Shown here: piece after piece, positions 35,863-49,701 of the stretch | Numbering within the stretch: position 1 is the first letter of the stretch | Layout: every line of letters starts with the position of its first letter | Origin: Epiperipatus broadwayi | Lineage: Eukaryota; Onychophora; Udeonychophora; Euonychophora; Peripatidae | Length of the DNA stretch: 64,000 nucleotides | Assembly: GCA_028023455.1 (NCBI GenBank) | Contig: JAQFVV010000018.1 | Location: forward strand, 7,659,274 to 7,723,273 | Reading direction: 5' to 3' | Translations under genes and position numbers: made by a program | The notes under the pieces: generated by a model | Told to the model about the DNA's origin: nothing | What the model saw: the letters and a program-made list of their open reading frames with translations, nothing else | Database searches by the model: none

Positions 35863-36737
35863 GAGCGGTCCCAAATAAAGAAAGAATTAGATGATGACAA
35901 ATTCGGAAATGGAAATGGACCTCGAATCATGGAGAACGGATAGGAATACGGAAGCTAATGAAAAAAAAATATGACGAGCCAATAAATGGCTAGACAGTAT
36001 GAGGGACTTTAGGAAAATGATAAAGGATAAATTAATTAGTAGGATGGGGTCGTAGATTGAGGTTGATGGAATGTAGGGTCAGATATTTGTAGCTTGATCC
36101 TGTTGCAGTATTTGGTTTTGCCTTCTTCATTGTCATGCGTGTGTGTTCTGCGGTGCACCAGATCTTATCACAGAGAACCCAGGGACAGAGATCCCATTCT
36201 CAATGACTCACTGGATTAATATTTCCAGTTAGGTATTAAGCACATATATCGTGAGTCAATGGTCCAGAGACCAATCTATGGGGAAAGAACCCTTTATATG
36301 AATATAGAGCTTTCAGAAATATACTGGGCTCATGGATGAGCTGGACGAAAAGATGCCAGCCTCCCAACCCACCTCGATAATAGTGGCCAGAGTTGGCACT
36401 TAGAGGTTCCTTATTGCAGAAATGCGATGTATGAACAGGTTTAATCGGATCACAGAGATATCCTGTGGATTCGAACCTGTAGATACGAGTAGTGGCAGAA
36501 ATGAAACGCATGCATGGCAATGTCAGGATTAAATTGGTTTGGCTATACTGCTTGGTTCAGCAAAGGAAGGGATAATTTACCTGGTCGCCTCTCTATAGAT
36601 TAACCTCATCTCTACATCATAGTAGCAATGAAAAAAAAAAAAGAGTTTGAACAATAGTTGGGAGCATATAGCTTTCGATGCATAAGGTTAAAATTTTTTT
36701 TTTGTCGGGAAAAAAAAAATTTTAAAGGGGGGAACGG
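35863..36737 (+). other. 3' region of LTR-B with polypurine tract
   Basis: No sense ORF of note. An antisense frame at 36236-36520 exists. GGTTCGAATCC reads on the minus strand near 36468-36478, like a tRNA B box, but no A box was found, so a SINE insert here is only possible. The stretch ends in the polypurine tract 36724-36734. Confidence 0.5.
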
Positions 36738-38565
36738 TGTAATGTGATGATCGCACATACTGCGGTCACACATGTATATGTAAAACATACAAAACTTAGA
36801 AATGTTCGGGTTGGAAATAAATAAATAAATAAAGAAAGAAAAACGAGCTTAAAAGTTAACAAAATCAAGAAATGTTGAAAATTAATAAAACAAAGGAAAA
36901 GAGAGGGAACTAGAGTTACCAAGATCGTTATCTTTTGCTATTCAAAGTCTGAATTTCGAGAAAAGTAAAATATTAAATTATAATATTAAAAGCATAAGCT
37001 AGAAAAATTAAAGCAGAAAAGAAACCTAAAGAAAACATGTAGTAAATATGATTTTGGGGAAAATAAAGTTTAAAGGAAAAACTTCGGTAGCGTGGAAAGA
37101 AAAAAAACCTAGAAATTTAATATGTTCAAAAAGATAAGAATCTATGTTTCAAAGTACACCTTTGACGATAAACGAAATGCGGGTTTTATGGAGTATAGTT
37201 AAAGCATGAGTTTAAATAAAAAATAAATGATCGTCGAAATTTAAATTTAAATGAGAAAAAAAACATATACTAAAATTTGTGTAATTAATTAAAGAAAATA
37301 AAGAAATAAGTAAAATGTAAATAGTGCTATAAAATCATGTAAAATAAGTTTAAATATGGCCGAAGGCATAGCATGGAAGGTGTCAACAACAAGTGGAAAC
37401 AAAGAATCCGAAGGACAAAGGACCATTGGAATGTTTTAATTAAAAAGGAAGTTAAGTGGAAAGCTAGAGAGATTGTAGGAGAGATTAGAGCTTGAGACTT
37501 CGAGTCGAGAAGGTGAAATTTTGCGGCTCCAAGAATCAATCGATATAGCTAGCCAATATGACATCTACTATCGGTGCCTCACATACTATGGCTGGCTAAG
37601 GCCTTCATGATCGCTGGTCGATCCGGACCGTCTGTACCAATGGTTCTGCTATAATGTAACAACTGCTGTAGTAACGCCTGCCTGTGGATTCCTGTAGTTG
37701 CCCTGCTTGTGATGCCTCGTCCTCCGTGCCTGAATAACCAAGAAGCTACACACCGCCAAATATGATAGGCGACCGTCCCTCCTAAAGAAGTGGAGAAAAT
37801 CCACGTGACGGTCGACCACATCGGAAGGAACTCAAAGACTAAACCCTAGGTAACTTGAATATTATTTTATAAATCATCATAAGTGCACTTAAATTCAATA
37901 GACAATGGCCAAATGCCTTTCCTGAATGATAATGACATTCTCTTATGATAGACAGTGAGTCTAACGATTATAAATGTGAAAGCATTTATAAGAATTTCAA
38001 TTAGTTATTTTAAGTATTCATTTATTGTTAGAATTTCAAATATTTATTCCTTATAGCACTATCAAAAATATAATATGTTTAATTTTATGTTAATATTTCT
38101 TATGTCTTTTTTTTATCAAACCTAATTATTTTTATTATTAAAAAAATGTATTAATTTATCTAAATCTGTCTCGCCTCGTTCTTCGCCACTCCAAAAAATA
38201 GTTTAACATTAGAGAGGGGAGGGGGTAAACTATTATTCATGTTGATATTCTTTTTTAGTTATTAAATTAGCACGTGAAACGTTGATGGTGCAGTGTTTTA
38301 GCCCGTAAAATTTATAAATTAGCCAAGCGCTGTAACAGTAATATCTTACAGCAGTCGGGAGAAAGCTGATCGGGAAAAATAGTCTGGAAGCTATATCCGT
38401 ATAGCTGACAGATTCGGTCAGGTACGGAAATCGATTCGTTTATTTCCGTATTTCTCTCTGCTTGAGGTAGCGGAAAGTGGACGATTTTTGAATTAGAAGA
38501 ATTCCCCATTACATGTTATAAGTGAAAGGGAAGTTGGAGCTTTCGATCATCTCGTGCCCGTTACA
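36738..38565 (+). repeat. 3' LTR of LTR-B (1828 bp)
   Basis: Begins TGTAATGTGATGATCGC and ends CCCGTTACA, so its ends form TGTAA/TTACA inverted termini. It is followed directly by (AT)n. It retains the five-base start missing from the 5' LTR. Confidence 0.92.
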
Positions 38566-40829
38566 ATATATATATATATATGTTTGTGTGTGTCTAAAGC
38601 AGCTAGATTTTGATTTGGAATGTCAGAAATATAATATTGTGTAAATATACTTATTAACTTGTCATCCTTAATATATTTATGTATGTCATATGTAGATCAT
38701 TTGTGATAAGTTTATAATTTACGATAAATTCTTGTTAATGAAATTAAGATTGATATTCCATTTCGCTCCTTGGTTATGGAGAGAATTATATCAACTTAAG
38801 CAAGCACTAATCCCAAAGAAATTTAATAAAATAAATCAAATGATATCTGAAGAATTCTTTAATGAATCATTATCCTTTTCAAAGTATAAATGTATTTATC
38901 TATTATTGATCTATTTTTTTTAATAAACAGAAAAACAACAACAACAAAAAAAAAAAATATCAAAAATCAATCTAAAATTTATATTGTACATAGCGTACTT
39001 TGTCTTAATATATATATTAAAATAAATTATACATCAACAATATTTTGTTGAGATCAATTCTTACATATTACTGATTCAAATACGTGCTTGTAATTCTTTT
39101 ACTTAATTCTATACATAGGTAAATAACGATTGTTTAGATTTAAACTGTGAAATATTTCTCTGGATTTATAAAATATAAAATCATTAACTATATTTTTCAC
39201 ACATATATTTATGTTCACACAGCCTTTATAACGTCAATATATAAATTTAAAATATTATTTTTAATTCTTTTTATCAAATAACATTAAAAACAATTACAAT
39301 AGATAAAAATATTATATATAACATCTATATGTGTATATATATATTATTTTTGGAAGATTCTGTGTAGTAATTAAAATAGATAAATAGCCGATGTTTCAAT
39401 ACAATAACAAATACTTTTGTTCAGAACTTCTTTATCAAATCATAACTATGTGTGATTTGAGAAAAAAAACTCTTAGGAATGTACTTGTTATTGTATTTAA
39501 ATTCACCTATTTAGCTAATTTATTTACATGGAATCTCCTGAAAATAATAGTATGAATTGAACTTTATCCATGAGAATTAAATATATATATATTATTAATT
39601 ATTATATCTGTAGAAACTATTAAGACTCAGTGTTGTAGGTAGTTAAAAATGAGAAACTTTTGCTTTCCTACAATATATAAAATGAATTTGTACAAGTAAT
39701 ATGCAGATTTAATAATCAGACTAATAATAATAAGACCAAACCCTAATTTAAACATGGTCAATAATTGTTAGTTTATTTAAAGAATAAACTTTAACTATAG
39801 GTGGGAGTATAATTTTAAAACAATTATTGATGGGAAAGAGTGCATGTCAATTCTAGTGCATCCGTGAAGAATAGTTTATTCCACAATATTATATATGTAT
39901 AATTACGCTTAAAGTCTTTTTGGTACATGGTTTGTGCCTTTCTCAAATGTTTTGCATCTATTATAACATTAACCAATTATTTCAAATAAAATGCTATCTA
40001 ATGTTCTGTAATGGAAATAACAATAACAACAAACTAAAACATGATAAAATAGAATAAAATTATGTATAAAATAAATAAAAACATAGTCTATGCAATTTTA
40101 TATGAACAACCATATATATTTTTTTCATTCATTTTTAATTGGCCAGTTATTAACTAAATTTATTGAAGTTTTATCAATATTCATACAATTATTTAAGTTA
40201 TGCTTAAAATAATATATTTCGTATATTGTTTTCTTTTTGGATCTTAAATATAATTTAAAGATTCATATATTTTGTAGCTTCTACATATGCTAAGTAATAA
40301 ATGGATAAATCAGATTTATCATCTCACCTATTAGTTTCATTATTATGTTCTTAATTCTTAAATCTGTTTTTCCTGTATGATGATAATAAATCACTTTGCA
40401 AAAATCACATTTAATTTTAATATATAATTTTGTGTTTTATATCATCTATTTTATAATTATGTAGTAATTTTTCTAGATTTTTACCATTTTATTATCCAAT
40501 ATTTATATGTTTATTAATATACTTTCTATTTCTTATTAATGTATTACAATTTTTGAGATAATATAAAACTTTTAATCATTTTTTAATTGAAATATTGTTA
40601 CCAACATGATTATAATCATTATACCTACAAATGTTATTTTTAATATAGATTATTTACAGTTAAAAATATATTTTTAATATTTTAGAGTTATATTCATAAT
40701 CTTTACATAATTTAATAAATTGCTTCTTTTAAATATCAACTGTATTTATATCTATTACATTTGTAATTTTTCTATTTAAAAATTTTAATGACTGCCTTCT
40801 TCTGCACCCATGCTTGTTTTAATCTAATG
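38566..40829. other. AT-rich DNA, no feature identified
   Basis: Uniform A/T-rich sequence with short (AT)n runs. A 63-codon frame near 38732-38923 is unremarkable. Nothing else is recognised. Confidence 0.6.
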
Positions 40830-41184
<355 letters not shown>

Positions 41185-43574
41185 TCATGCCTACTGAAAT
41201 TGGAGAGGTATTTCAGTATATGGCAAGATGTCAGTCATAATTTTTTAAATTTGATTTTTGAATAATGGATGTCAGCTTATGACATATTAACTGTGTTGCT
41301 ATGATAACAATATTAATATGATATTATCATTTATTATCAATTGTATTACAATATTATAAATTGACTTTATTCATTTTTAAAGAGAAAGATAAATATGGAA
41401 ATAATAAAATATATGGTTTGTATGAAATTATTTTTTTTACTATATGTTTCATTTTTGTTACTGCATTCAAGATAGTAAATTATAAATAATACAAAAAAAT
41501 GTTTAATATTTAAAATATATTTGTCTTTTTTGTTTAATATTATGCTAGGAGATATGTATAAAAATATATTTCCAGCATAATATATTGAAAATATGATGTA
41601 GATTGTTTAAGTTTTGTTGAAATAAAAGTTAATATTGGTATTGTAAAAACTAAATTTTTATCTCATGTAATTTCTCAAATATTTATTTTTATTAAATTGA
41701 AAGATACAACTTTTATTAGACAAATGCTACTGGAAATAGCTTAATGAGTGAATATAGATGATTATTATGGTTACTCTACTGTCAATAGAAAATCTTATAA
41801 ATAGGATTGAAAATTTTGAAAAAAAAACTTTTCTATCTTGTGTTTTTCTTTGAACTGAAGCACATAACTTTTTCTACATGATGTTTTTTTTATTTACTCT
41901 AAAAATAGATAACTCACAAATTAAAAACGAATAACAATTAACATTATCGGCCCATTGACTGGAACAGATTATTGATAAAATTTGATGGGAAGTGACAAAT
42001 TTATTGTAAAAAGAAAATCCAGAAAAATTGCTTTACTAAGCAGACCATCAGAATATTCTATCTTTTGAAATGGATGCTAGGTATAGTTTTAAAAACAGAG
42101 AGACAAACAGATGGTATATAAGAGTCATATTTGCTTGCTTGTGTGATTTTATTAGATTGGTTGATCAAATTTTTATGAGATATGTAGTCTTTTTATTGAT
42201 ATTGTTTTTAAATAATACTTGCTTATAAGAGGATAATTCTGCATATCGTAAATATAAAATAATACTTATTGGTATTATGTCTTATGAACCAAACAATTAT
42301 TGTTTTAAATGATATCGAAATCAACAAATTGTACTGTGAATTTAAAGTTCTCTGCATTCATTTTATCTTTTTTGAGGTAAAGATATACTATAGGTTTTAT
42401 AGTTGGGAGTGTAGACATTGGAACTGAGATACAATACTGAGAATAGAGTATGTTCAGAATTTTATTCAGGTTGTTTATTTATATTTGTCATTAGTATCTA
42501 TTGCTACTTAAAATGGAAAAATTATTTGTTGACAAATATTATATATAATTTTTAATTTAAATTAAATGATAATCTATTCACATACTAAAGTATAAAAGAT
42601 ATACGTTTTTGCTAAGTTTAAATTTATATTTTGTAGTAAGGCAATTATTATTTTAATTTAAATATTCAAGTTTGTTTAGTGGTTATAATTTATCTTCGAA
42701 TACATCATTTATAGTACAATTTCAAAAGATTATATCGCAGTAAATGTTTATTTTGCTTTGTTTCTTATGGTATTAACAAATAAGCGATTCATTTTTATCT
42801 AAATACATTTTTTTATTAATTATATTTTATAAGAAGTCTAAATAAGGTATATTTTGAACTCGCTTGTATTTTAGAATGATGAACGTCCTGCAACTTATTT
42901 GTGATACATATATGCTTAGTATTTATTATTAAATAATTGGGGATTGATAGTCAGTTATATATCTATATATCAAATTAAAATTAATTGATGATTTATTGTA
43001 CATTTAATTAAATCATATGTGTATACATCGATTGTTTACGATCTATTCATTATATATATTTTTATTAATTGATACTTATTGATTAATAAATTTGAATTTA
43101 AATTCAATCGAATAAGCTTTTCTGATTATTGTTCAAGACTGCAGTACGAATTTATTGCTTGATAAAATTTGAGAAAGATATGATAAACAATTTACATCAT
43201 AACATTTATTTGAAGCAATTACATCATATTATCCAGAAATCAAATTCCAGGATTAGTAGACGTGGGTATATTTTTTTATTAAATTCTATCGTTATCTGAC
43301 TAGATGTAAATTTTATACGATAATCATAATTAAATATTTGTGTGTTTATCTAAATTATAATTGTAGATAATTACTGTATTAAGTTCATGGTTGTTCATTA
43401 AGATCTTAATTTTATTCAATTATAAAGCTGATGAAAGTATATGTTGTTCTTCCAAAAATAAGAATGATTTGCTTTAATAATTGAGGTGGATGTCAATCCA
43501 ATTAAATTTAATATTCATATTTAATAATATTTATTTAATAAAAATATCCATTTAAATCATTATCTTCCAACTTC
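41185..43574. other. AT-rich DNA, no feature identified
   Basis: No coding region, RNA gene or repeat family could be recognised across about 2.4 kb. Confidence 0.6.
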
Positions 43575-43826
43575 TTAAAAGTTTTTGGGCAATAAATTAT
43601 CTTTCTTTGCTAATCTATTGAGACAATCATATGATTTTCCCATTCTTCTAATTGTTCAACAAATTGCTTAGGTTTTAAATCCTCTGGTAACACTACCAGT
43701 CTTTTCATCAACCTCTGCAATATTTATTTGAATAGAAGCATGGTCTTTGGCTTGAATGATACGATTACTTGCTGAACACTTCCTAGGAATATATAAATCT
43801 ATGTATTCCCCTGTTTCGTTTTGCAA
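43575..43826 (-). pseudogene. RPS21: Processed pseudogene of ribosomal protein S21
   Basis: The minus strand reads as an intronless copy of eukaryotic small-subunit ribosomal protein eS21, 84 codons including the stop, the usual length of the family. Recognisable blocks are [39 protein letters not shown] and the C-terminal RLAKKDNLLPKNF. It is inactive: the start codon is TTG, codon 53 (normally Tyr) is TAA at 43668-43670, and codon 57 (normally Gly) is TGA at 43656-43658. Length is conserved with no indels, so it is a fairly young retrocopy. No poly(A) tail is obvious downstream. Confidence 0.93.
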
Positions 43827-46038
43827 TATTTATACTTGATTATAATAAATGCTAATAATTCTGTTTATAAGTTTTAATTGTTATAGTATAGAGTTTTGAT
43901 AATTTAGTTATAGGAAATTTAAAACAATTTGATATGATTACTTAATTGTACTTAAGTAAATATCCAATAGAAATCTACTGTTTCTTTTATATATTCATAT
44001 GATTGGTTATTGCAGATTCAAAATTATCTAATAGGTACATTGATATTACATTCTCATTGAATATTTTATTTGATTACAACTAGTTTAATTAGCAAGAGTA
44101 AAGTCAATATAAAATATAGCATGGCTGAGTTAGTATAATTTATTATTGTTTTTTATCTTGTTATAAATAGTGTGATTAGTAATAATAAATTAATATAAAA
44201 TATAGCATGGATAAGTTAGTATTATTTATAATTTTATTAAACTAAGATTTGAAATTAATTATTGGGTCATATATCTATTTAGATATTATGAACATTGTAA
44301 ATTTATAAGACATACTAGAGTTGTTATCTTAATCATTCATGAATTATTTTATCTGGATATGAATATTTTTAAATTTTAGTATAATTTTATATTTTTATAA
44401 GCAATGTTTAATTAGTTAAGTATATTAGAATTTAGTTATTTAATGATTTATTATTGTTTTCAGTCGATTATAAATAAAATATATCTTAAACATATACCAT
44501 TGTTTTGAGACAATGATATTTGATTTAACTGCTTTAGCTTAATTCATATTAAGTACGGATTATATTTAGAGTATCTGAAGTGATGATTTTGTTTGTTTTC
44601 TATTTATTTTAAATTCTATTTGAAACCATGATTCTATAATAAAGATTTTTATCACTATTTTGTTTTAGTATAGTTAGCAGTCAGATAGGTGATTAAACAA
44701 AGGATTGTACTAAATATTGAATAATTAGTTATAGATTGGTATTCATTTCATTTAGCATATTGTGCTCATTCTATTATGGATGATATTATTATTCACAGGA
44801 TATTATAAAATTAATATTATTATATTTGAGTTACTATTTCATTGCATATTATTGATGTTGTAAATGTTACTTAAATGTTTGGGGCTAAAACAGAGTTTAG
44901 TATATACATATATTTATTCTATTATAAATGATTGGCAGAGCATAATTAAACTGGATCACTCTATTATGATTTTATTATATTTGATTTGTCACTAATGTCT
45001 TCCAAATCTGTTTGTCTTAAAGAAGAGTATACCCTCATTTGTATCGTGTAAAAAATGGTGCTCTAATTTTAATGGCAATAATAAGAGCTATTTCTTCATT
45101 ATTTTTTTATTTTTATGTCAGTAATAAAATATTATCTAAAACCTGTAGGGATACTTTTTATTCCATTACAAATGGCACCGCAATTCACAGTGCCTTATTA
45201 AACCAGGACCATTCTTTCATGAATCACATTTTTATTTTATTACAACATTTAAATAGATTCCAAACATTTATTCCATCACACATTATTGAAACATAAATCA
45301 AAGTTGTGGAAAAAATAAATGATCCCCAAGATGCCCATTTCTTGCTGAACCAGCACTCATCACTTGGCCCAGATCACAATATTTTACATATATCTTTCAT
45401 CATTGTTCAGTACATATGTTTAGTAACTTAATTGTGAAACATTTTTCATGTTCATGACCCAAAATGATTTTTCTTCTTGCAATTTAAATATGCCTAGGTG
45501 CACTTTTATTGATGCCCACTAGAATCATATATATATATATATATAAACAAAAAAAAGACTTATAAATCCAATAAATAATATATTTCCTTTGGTTAGTTTG
45601 TTATATATTAATATTTTGATATATATATAGCTAGATAACAAATTACTATAGTTTAATGAACAGGTTTTTCTTTACTCACAACTTTGATACAAATCACTTT
45701 ATGGAAATACATTATTCCTAGCTCATATATATAATTTAACCCTCACTTAAAAAATAAACAATATAATAATAGTTTTAAATAAACACAATTTTATTTCACA
45801 AAAAAAAATTGTTTCTTTATTATTTTTTAGATAAAAATAACGTCATTTAAAATTTATAATAAATGCTACAAAAATATTTAACTGCAATTAATTAATAAAT
45901 AAATCAAAAAGTAGATTTATTTTATTAATTAACTATAATTCCAATGGCAACATTATAAATCTTCAGTGTATGGTAGTAATGTTCTTCAATTTTCTTGCAT
46001 CATTTTAAGAAGACAGATTTATTTCCATTTGAGAAGAC
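43827..46038. other. AT-rich DNA with a SINE fragment and a short direct repeat
   Basis: About 44107-44145 and 44192-44232 are imperfect direct copies (ATATAAAATATAGCATGG core, 85 bp apart). About 45338-45425 is a diverged fragment of the SINE-like family seen at 21-23 kb (AACCAGCACTCATCACTTGG). Two overlapping TTTATT hexamers (45916-45926) are AATAAA on the minus strand and could serve the exon that follows. Confidence 0.6.
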
Positions 46039-46266
46039 TTAGCAATTATCTTTAATTCTAAACCATATTTCATTGCGTCTGTTTTCTTTACGAAATGGAG
46101 CATCATAAACAGCAGTGATATAATCAGAAGATTCTACACACAAATCAAGATATTGAGTCAATGCTTTAAATAAATTCAGTTCTTTTAGTAGTCTGTTTTC
46201 GATATAATCGGAGAAGGTATGAACATAAACAGAATATCCTAAAAAATCTTCAATATTCACTTTCTC
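46039..46266 (-). CDS. Terminal coding exon of an unidentified gene
   Basis: On the minus strand a textbook acceptor (CTTTTTATTTTCAG) is followed by 75 codons in one frame ending in TAA. The frame starts GAG AAA GTG and has a globular, charged composition: FLGYSVYVHTF, LNLFKALTQYLDL and YDAPFRKENRRNEIWF. AATAAA signals lie about 115-125 bases past the stop. This is the best evidence for a cellular gene in the window. I do not recognise the family. Upstream exons should lie at higher coordinates, past the RTE-like LINE at 46.7-47.8 kb, which would then be intronic in the same orientation. No upstream exon was found before the gap. Confidence 0.6.
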   Translation of the reverse strand, partial: EKVNIEDFLGYSVYVHTFSDYIENRLLKELNLFKALTQYLDLCVESSDYITAVYDAPFRKENRRNEIWFRIKDNC

Positions 46267-46746
46267 CTGAAAATAAAAAGTATAAATTCAAAAATTGGCA
46301 TAACGTTTTTAGTTCTCATTAAATAATGATATCATCTATTTTCATTCTAGTATTAAAACAATACCATTTTTCTAAAATTTCAAATGTATGTAATTATTAC
46401 TAAAAAAGAAAATCATAATATATATATATTAATCTTAACAAAGGATTGCGAGATTTGGAACAATAAGGTAAATATTGTTAGAAGGTGAATTATTTAATTA
46501 TATAAACTAAGCATTGATAAGTCTATGATAGTTGAAAAATAAAAACAAATATTTTGCAACAAAAATAACAGTTTTAAATTTTTAAATCTTCCTATTTTTA
46601 TTTGTTATTTTAGTAAATCAATAAGAAATAAACTGAACTATTAACGAAATTAAAATTCTTAAAATAAATTTAGTGAATTCTTTATATGTGTGAACTCACA
46701 CACATATTAAAATATTTATGTCAAAATGTGAACATATCAAATATTT
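46267..46746. other. AT-rich DNA between exon and LINE
   Basis: Intron-like AT-rich sequence; nothing recognised. Confidence 0.5.
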
Positions 46747-47753
46747 ATCATCATCATCATCATCAACAACAACAACAACAACCGTTAACAATCCACTGCA
46801 GGATGAAGATCTCTCCAAGTTCAATCCATTTTTTCCTATTTTAGCTTCTCTTCTCCACATAACCCCTGCACACTTTCTTATTTCATCCATCCATCTTACA
46901 TGTGGTATCTTTCTGGATCTTTTACAATCTCTTGGAATCCAGTTTAAAATTTCAATTGTCCATCTATTGTCATCTCTTCTAACAATGTTTCCAGCACAAC
47001 TCCACTTTAGTCTTTTAATTTTTTCAATGAGGTCAGTAACACTTGTTTGTTCTCTTACCCATACATTGCGTTTTTGATCCCTTCTTGTTACTCCCAACAT
47101 ACATCTCTCCATATTTCTTTGAGTGGTCTGAAGTCTATGTATTGCTTTTCTATTAAGTGGCCAAGTCTCAGATCCATAAGTAAGCACAGGCAAAACACAT
47201 TTATTTAAAACCTTTCTTTTCAAACACATAGGCATATTTCCTTTTAGTATCAAATTATTTCTACCAAAAGCACTCCAACCAAGTTCAATTCTATGATTAA
47301 TTTCATCCATTATATTTCCATCTGTATTAATAATCTGACCAAGGTAATTTTAACTGTTAACTTCTTCTAACTCATCATAATCAATCTTTATTTTCATATT
47401 TTGAAAAAATCTATTAAACATTACTTTAGTCTTTTTAACATTTATCTTTAGTCCTACTTTCCTACTTTCATCTGATAACTCCTGCAACATTTCCTGTAGC
47501 TCTAAAGCATTATTTGCAAAAACAACTACATCATCTGCAAAATCTAAATGACTTAAATAATCTCCATTTACGTTCACTCCTTTAGCTACCCATTTTAATC
47601 CACAAAATAATTCTTGCAGTACTGCTGTAAGAAGTTTTGGAGATATGAAGTCACCCTGTCTTATACCCTTTTCAATGTTGATTTCTCTACTATCATTATG
47701 TAATCTAATTGTTGCTGTTGCATTTTTATAAATATTCTTTAAAATATTTATAC
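46747..47753 (-). pseudogene. RTE-like LINE, second copy, 5'-truncated
   Basis: Minus strand. Encodes the RT from just before the GxRQGD motif through FADD (47530-47541) to the C-terminal TYGSETW and VRWMDEI blocks, nearly identical in protein to the copy at 5.9-8.4 kb. One nonsense codon, TAA at 47350-47352, replaces the Tyr codon of the other copy; the frame is otherwise continuous. The 3' tail is a trinucleotide array, (TTG)n then (ATG)n on the minus strand (46747-46783). The 5' end breaks off at about 47753, typical of incomplete reverse transcription. Confidence 0.92.
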
Positions 47754-48926
47754 ACATGCATATATACTATGAACATATATGCCCAAATATCTTAAAATAA
47801 TAGATTGAAGATGTGAATTTTACTTCATTAACTTAAAAAATATAAATATATTAAAGAGGTATGTATAAAAAATGATGTTTTAAATTGAAAATTTAATTAC
47901 AGTTTGAATAAATTGGCTGAATTAAAGTCTAAAATTTCTAAACCCATTGGTTCAAATAATTTTACAGTTATTGCCAGAAAAGTTAATCTTATTTTATTCA
48001 TGTATGAATTACTATTTTAAGTTTTATATATATATATGTAAGAGTTATTAAAAATAAAATTGCTAAAATTATTATTTATTTATTTTTTTGCATAATTTTT
48101 TAAGAGTTTAAATATTTAATGCCAATAACTACAATAATTTTTTCAGAATATATTATTTTCTATTTTAAATTCATTTATATATAGTTACTAAAATTTAATT
48201 AATATTATGTATAGTTTTCTGGGATAAAAGGGGCATCATAAATTCCTTTTTACTTGGTATATTTCTATATTTAAATTTTATATTTAATTTCATATTGCTA
48301 AAGCATTAAGTGAAATTATGTATAAAATAAAGAAGGGAGCCTTATTTTGGACATCTTAGATCTATACATTGTAGGCAAAAGTTTTCTTATTTATTGGAAC
48401 TGTATTTTCACTTTACTGTTATCTTATTTCATAACAAACTTCAATTTATATTTTGCTATTGAGATATTTGACTTTCATTATAAAAGTCTTTAACTCCAGC
48501 ATATTTTAATAAGAATTAAAATTTGTTCAAAATAAATGAATAGATTAATGAATCAATAGGAGAATGAAAAGTTTTAATGACTTAATAAATAACTTTTGAA
48601 AATAAACTTTTGTTTGTTGTTTACAAAACTCTATCTAATAAACTGTCTTTCATTTCAACAAAAATTTTATTAACAATAAATAGTGATTACATACTAATAA
48701 AGGATAGATAAATGAATAAATTGTACAATAATATGATTGTATAATATTCTATTTGTTATCTGGCTAGATTTTGTTATGAGAGTACAATTGTTATACTTTT
48801 ATGTGGTTAGGTATAGTGATGAGATTCTAATAACTTGATTAATGGAATAAGCATTTTTTATATAAACATGAATATTTTCTTTTAGAATTTCCTATTCTAT
48901 AATTCTGGGTAGGTGGGAGTTGATAA
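47754..48926. other. AT-rich DNA, no feature identified
   Basis: No gene or repeat family recognised. Confidence 0.6.
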
Positions 48927-49701
48927 TCAGGAAAAGGAAAGTGCAGTTAAAGACCAGGTGTCATCAAAGACTTTACTGGAGGCCAGGAGCTGGTCACGTT
49001 TCTTGATTTTTTTGAGTGTTTGATAAAATAATGGTATGATTTGTGGCGGGGGTAATTCCATGAAAGTTTTGCATCTCACTATCCATATGGAATATAGGAC
49101 AAAGGTAGAAAGCCTTATTATTGAAAAAAACCCATTATGAATGGCATTTTCAAGTGAGAAAATCATATCAGGTCTTATGTTGGAATTGATTATAATTATA
49201 TCTTTCAGTGTTTTAAGTCTTGGGCACCGGTGTATAATATGGTCTATGGTTTCATCTTCACGAGCACATAGACCACATATAGGGTCAATGCTGGCAAAAC
49301 CTCTTCGGTGATAAAGGAACCAATTTGTGGGAAGCGCATTGAGATTTATTTTAATGATGAAGTCAAGGAATTTGGGTTCCAGACTCCATCTTTTAAAGTG
49401 TGAAATGAGTCTTTGGTTGGTTACTTTTAGGCTGGTTTTTATGGGTTGTTGATTATAGTTGATTATATTGTATGCTTCCCATAAGGTGATTTTTTTGTTA
49501 AGGTTAAAGGGCATTATTGGGTTATAAAGTTGTAGGTGGTCTATTAGGGAGGCTATCCATGAACTGGCAGAGGGCGGAGGACGATCTGTCGGTGTAATTT
49601 TTTTTAATAATGTTGGAGTATCCACAGGAGAGGATCAGATTATGTAGAGTGTTGTGGGTTTTCTGTAAAATTATTGCTTGTATTGAATGGAATGACAGTC
49701 C
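48927..49701 (-). pseudogene. LINE ORF2 C-terminus with CCHC zinc-binding domain
   Basis: A 232-codon minus-strand frame has the layout of the reverse-transcriptase zinc-binding region (zf-RVT): LPTNWFLYHRRG, then Cys117-x2-Cys120, His129 and Cys134 in DPICGLC...DETIDHIIHRC. It is not related to the RTE-like copies and points to another non-LTR clade (L1- or I-like). The frame is interrupted just upstream of 49625, where another frame continues (probably a slip in the A-run). The RT core would lie in or beyond the assembly gap. Confidence 0.75.

Larger units (their letters stand above)
31803..38565 (+). mobile_element. LTR-B: 6.8-kb pol-less LTR retrotransposon
   Basis: Two nearly identical direct repeats of about 1.83 kb flank a 3.1-kb interior. 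A primer-site-like TGGGGGCCCCGTCCGGGAT lies five bases after the 5' LTR, and a polypurine tract AAAGGGGGGAA (36724-36734) lies before the 3' LTR. One gag-like ORF (35017-35862) is present and no pol domain is seen. Both flanks are (AT)n, so a duplication cannot be proved. The 3' LTR starts TGTAATGTGATG and ends TTACA; the 5' LTR lacks the first five bases of that start. Confidence 0.9.

Noticed and set aside
36236-36520. Antisense ORF or SINE in the LTR-B interior
   Set aside because: A B-box-like GGTTCGAATCC is present, but no A box, tail or duplication was found.
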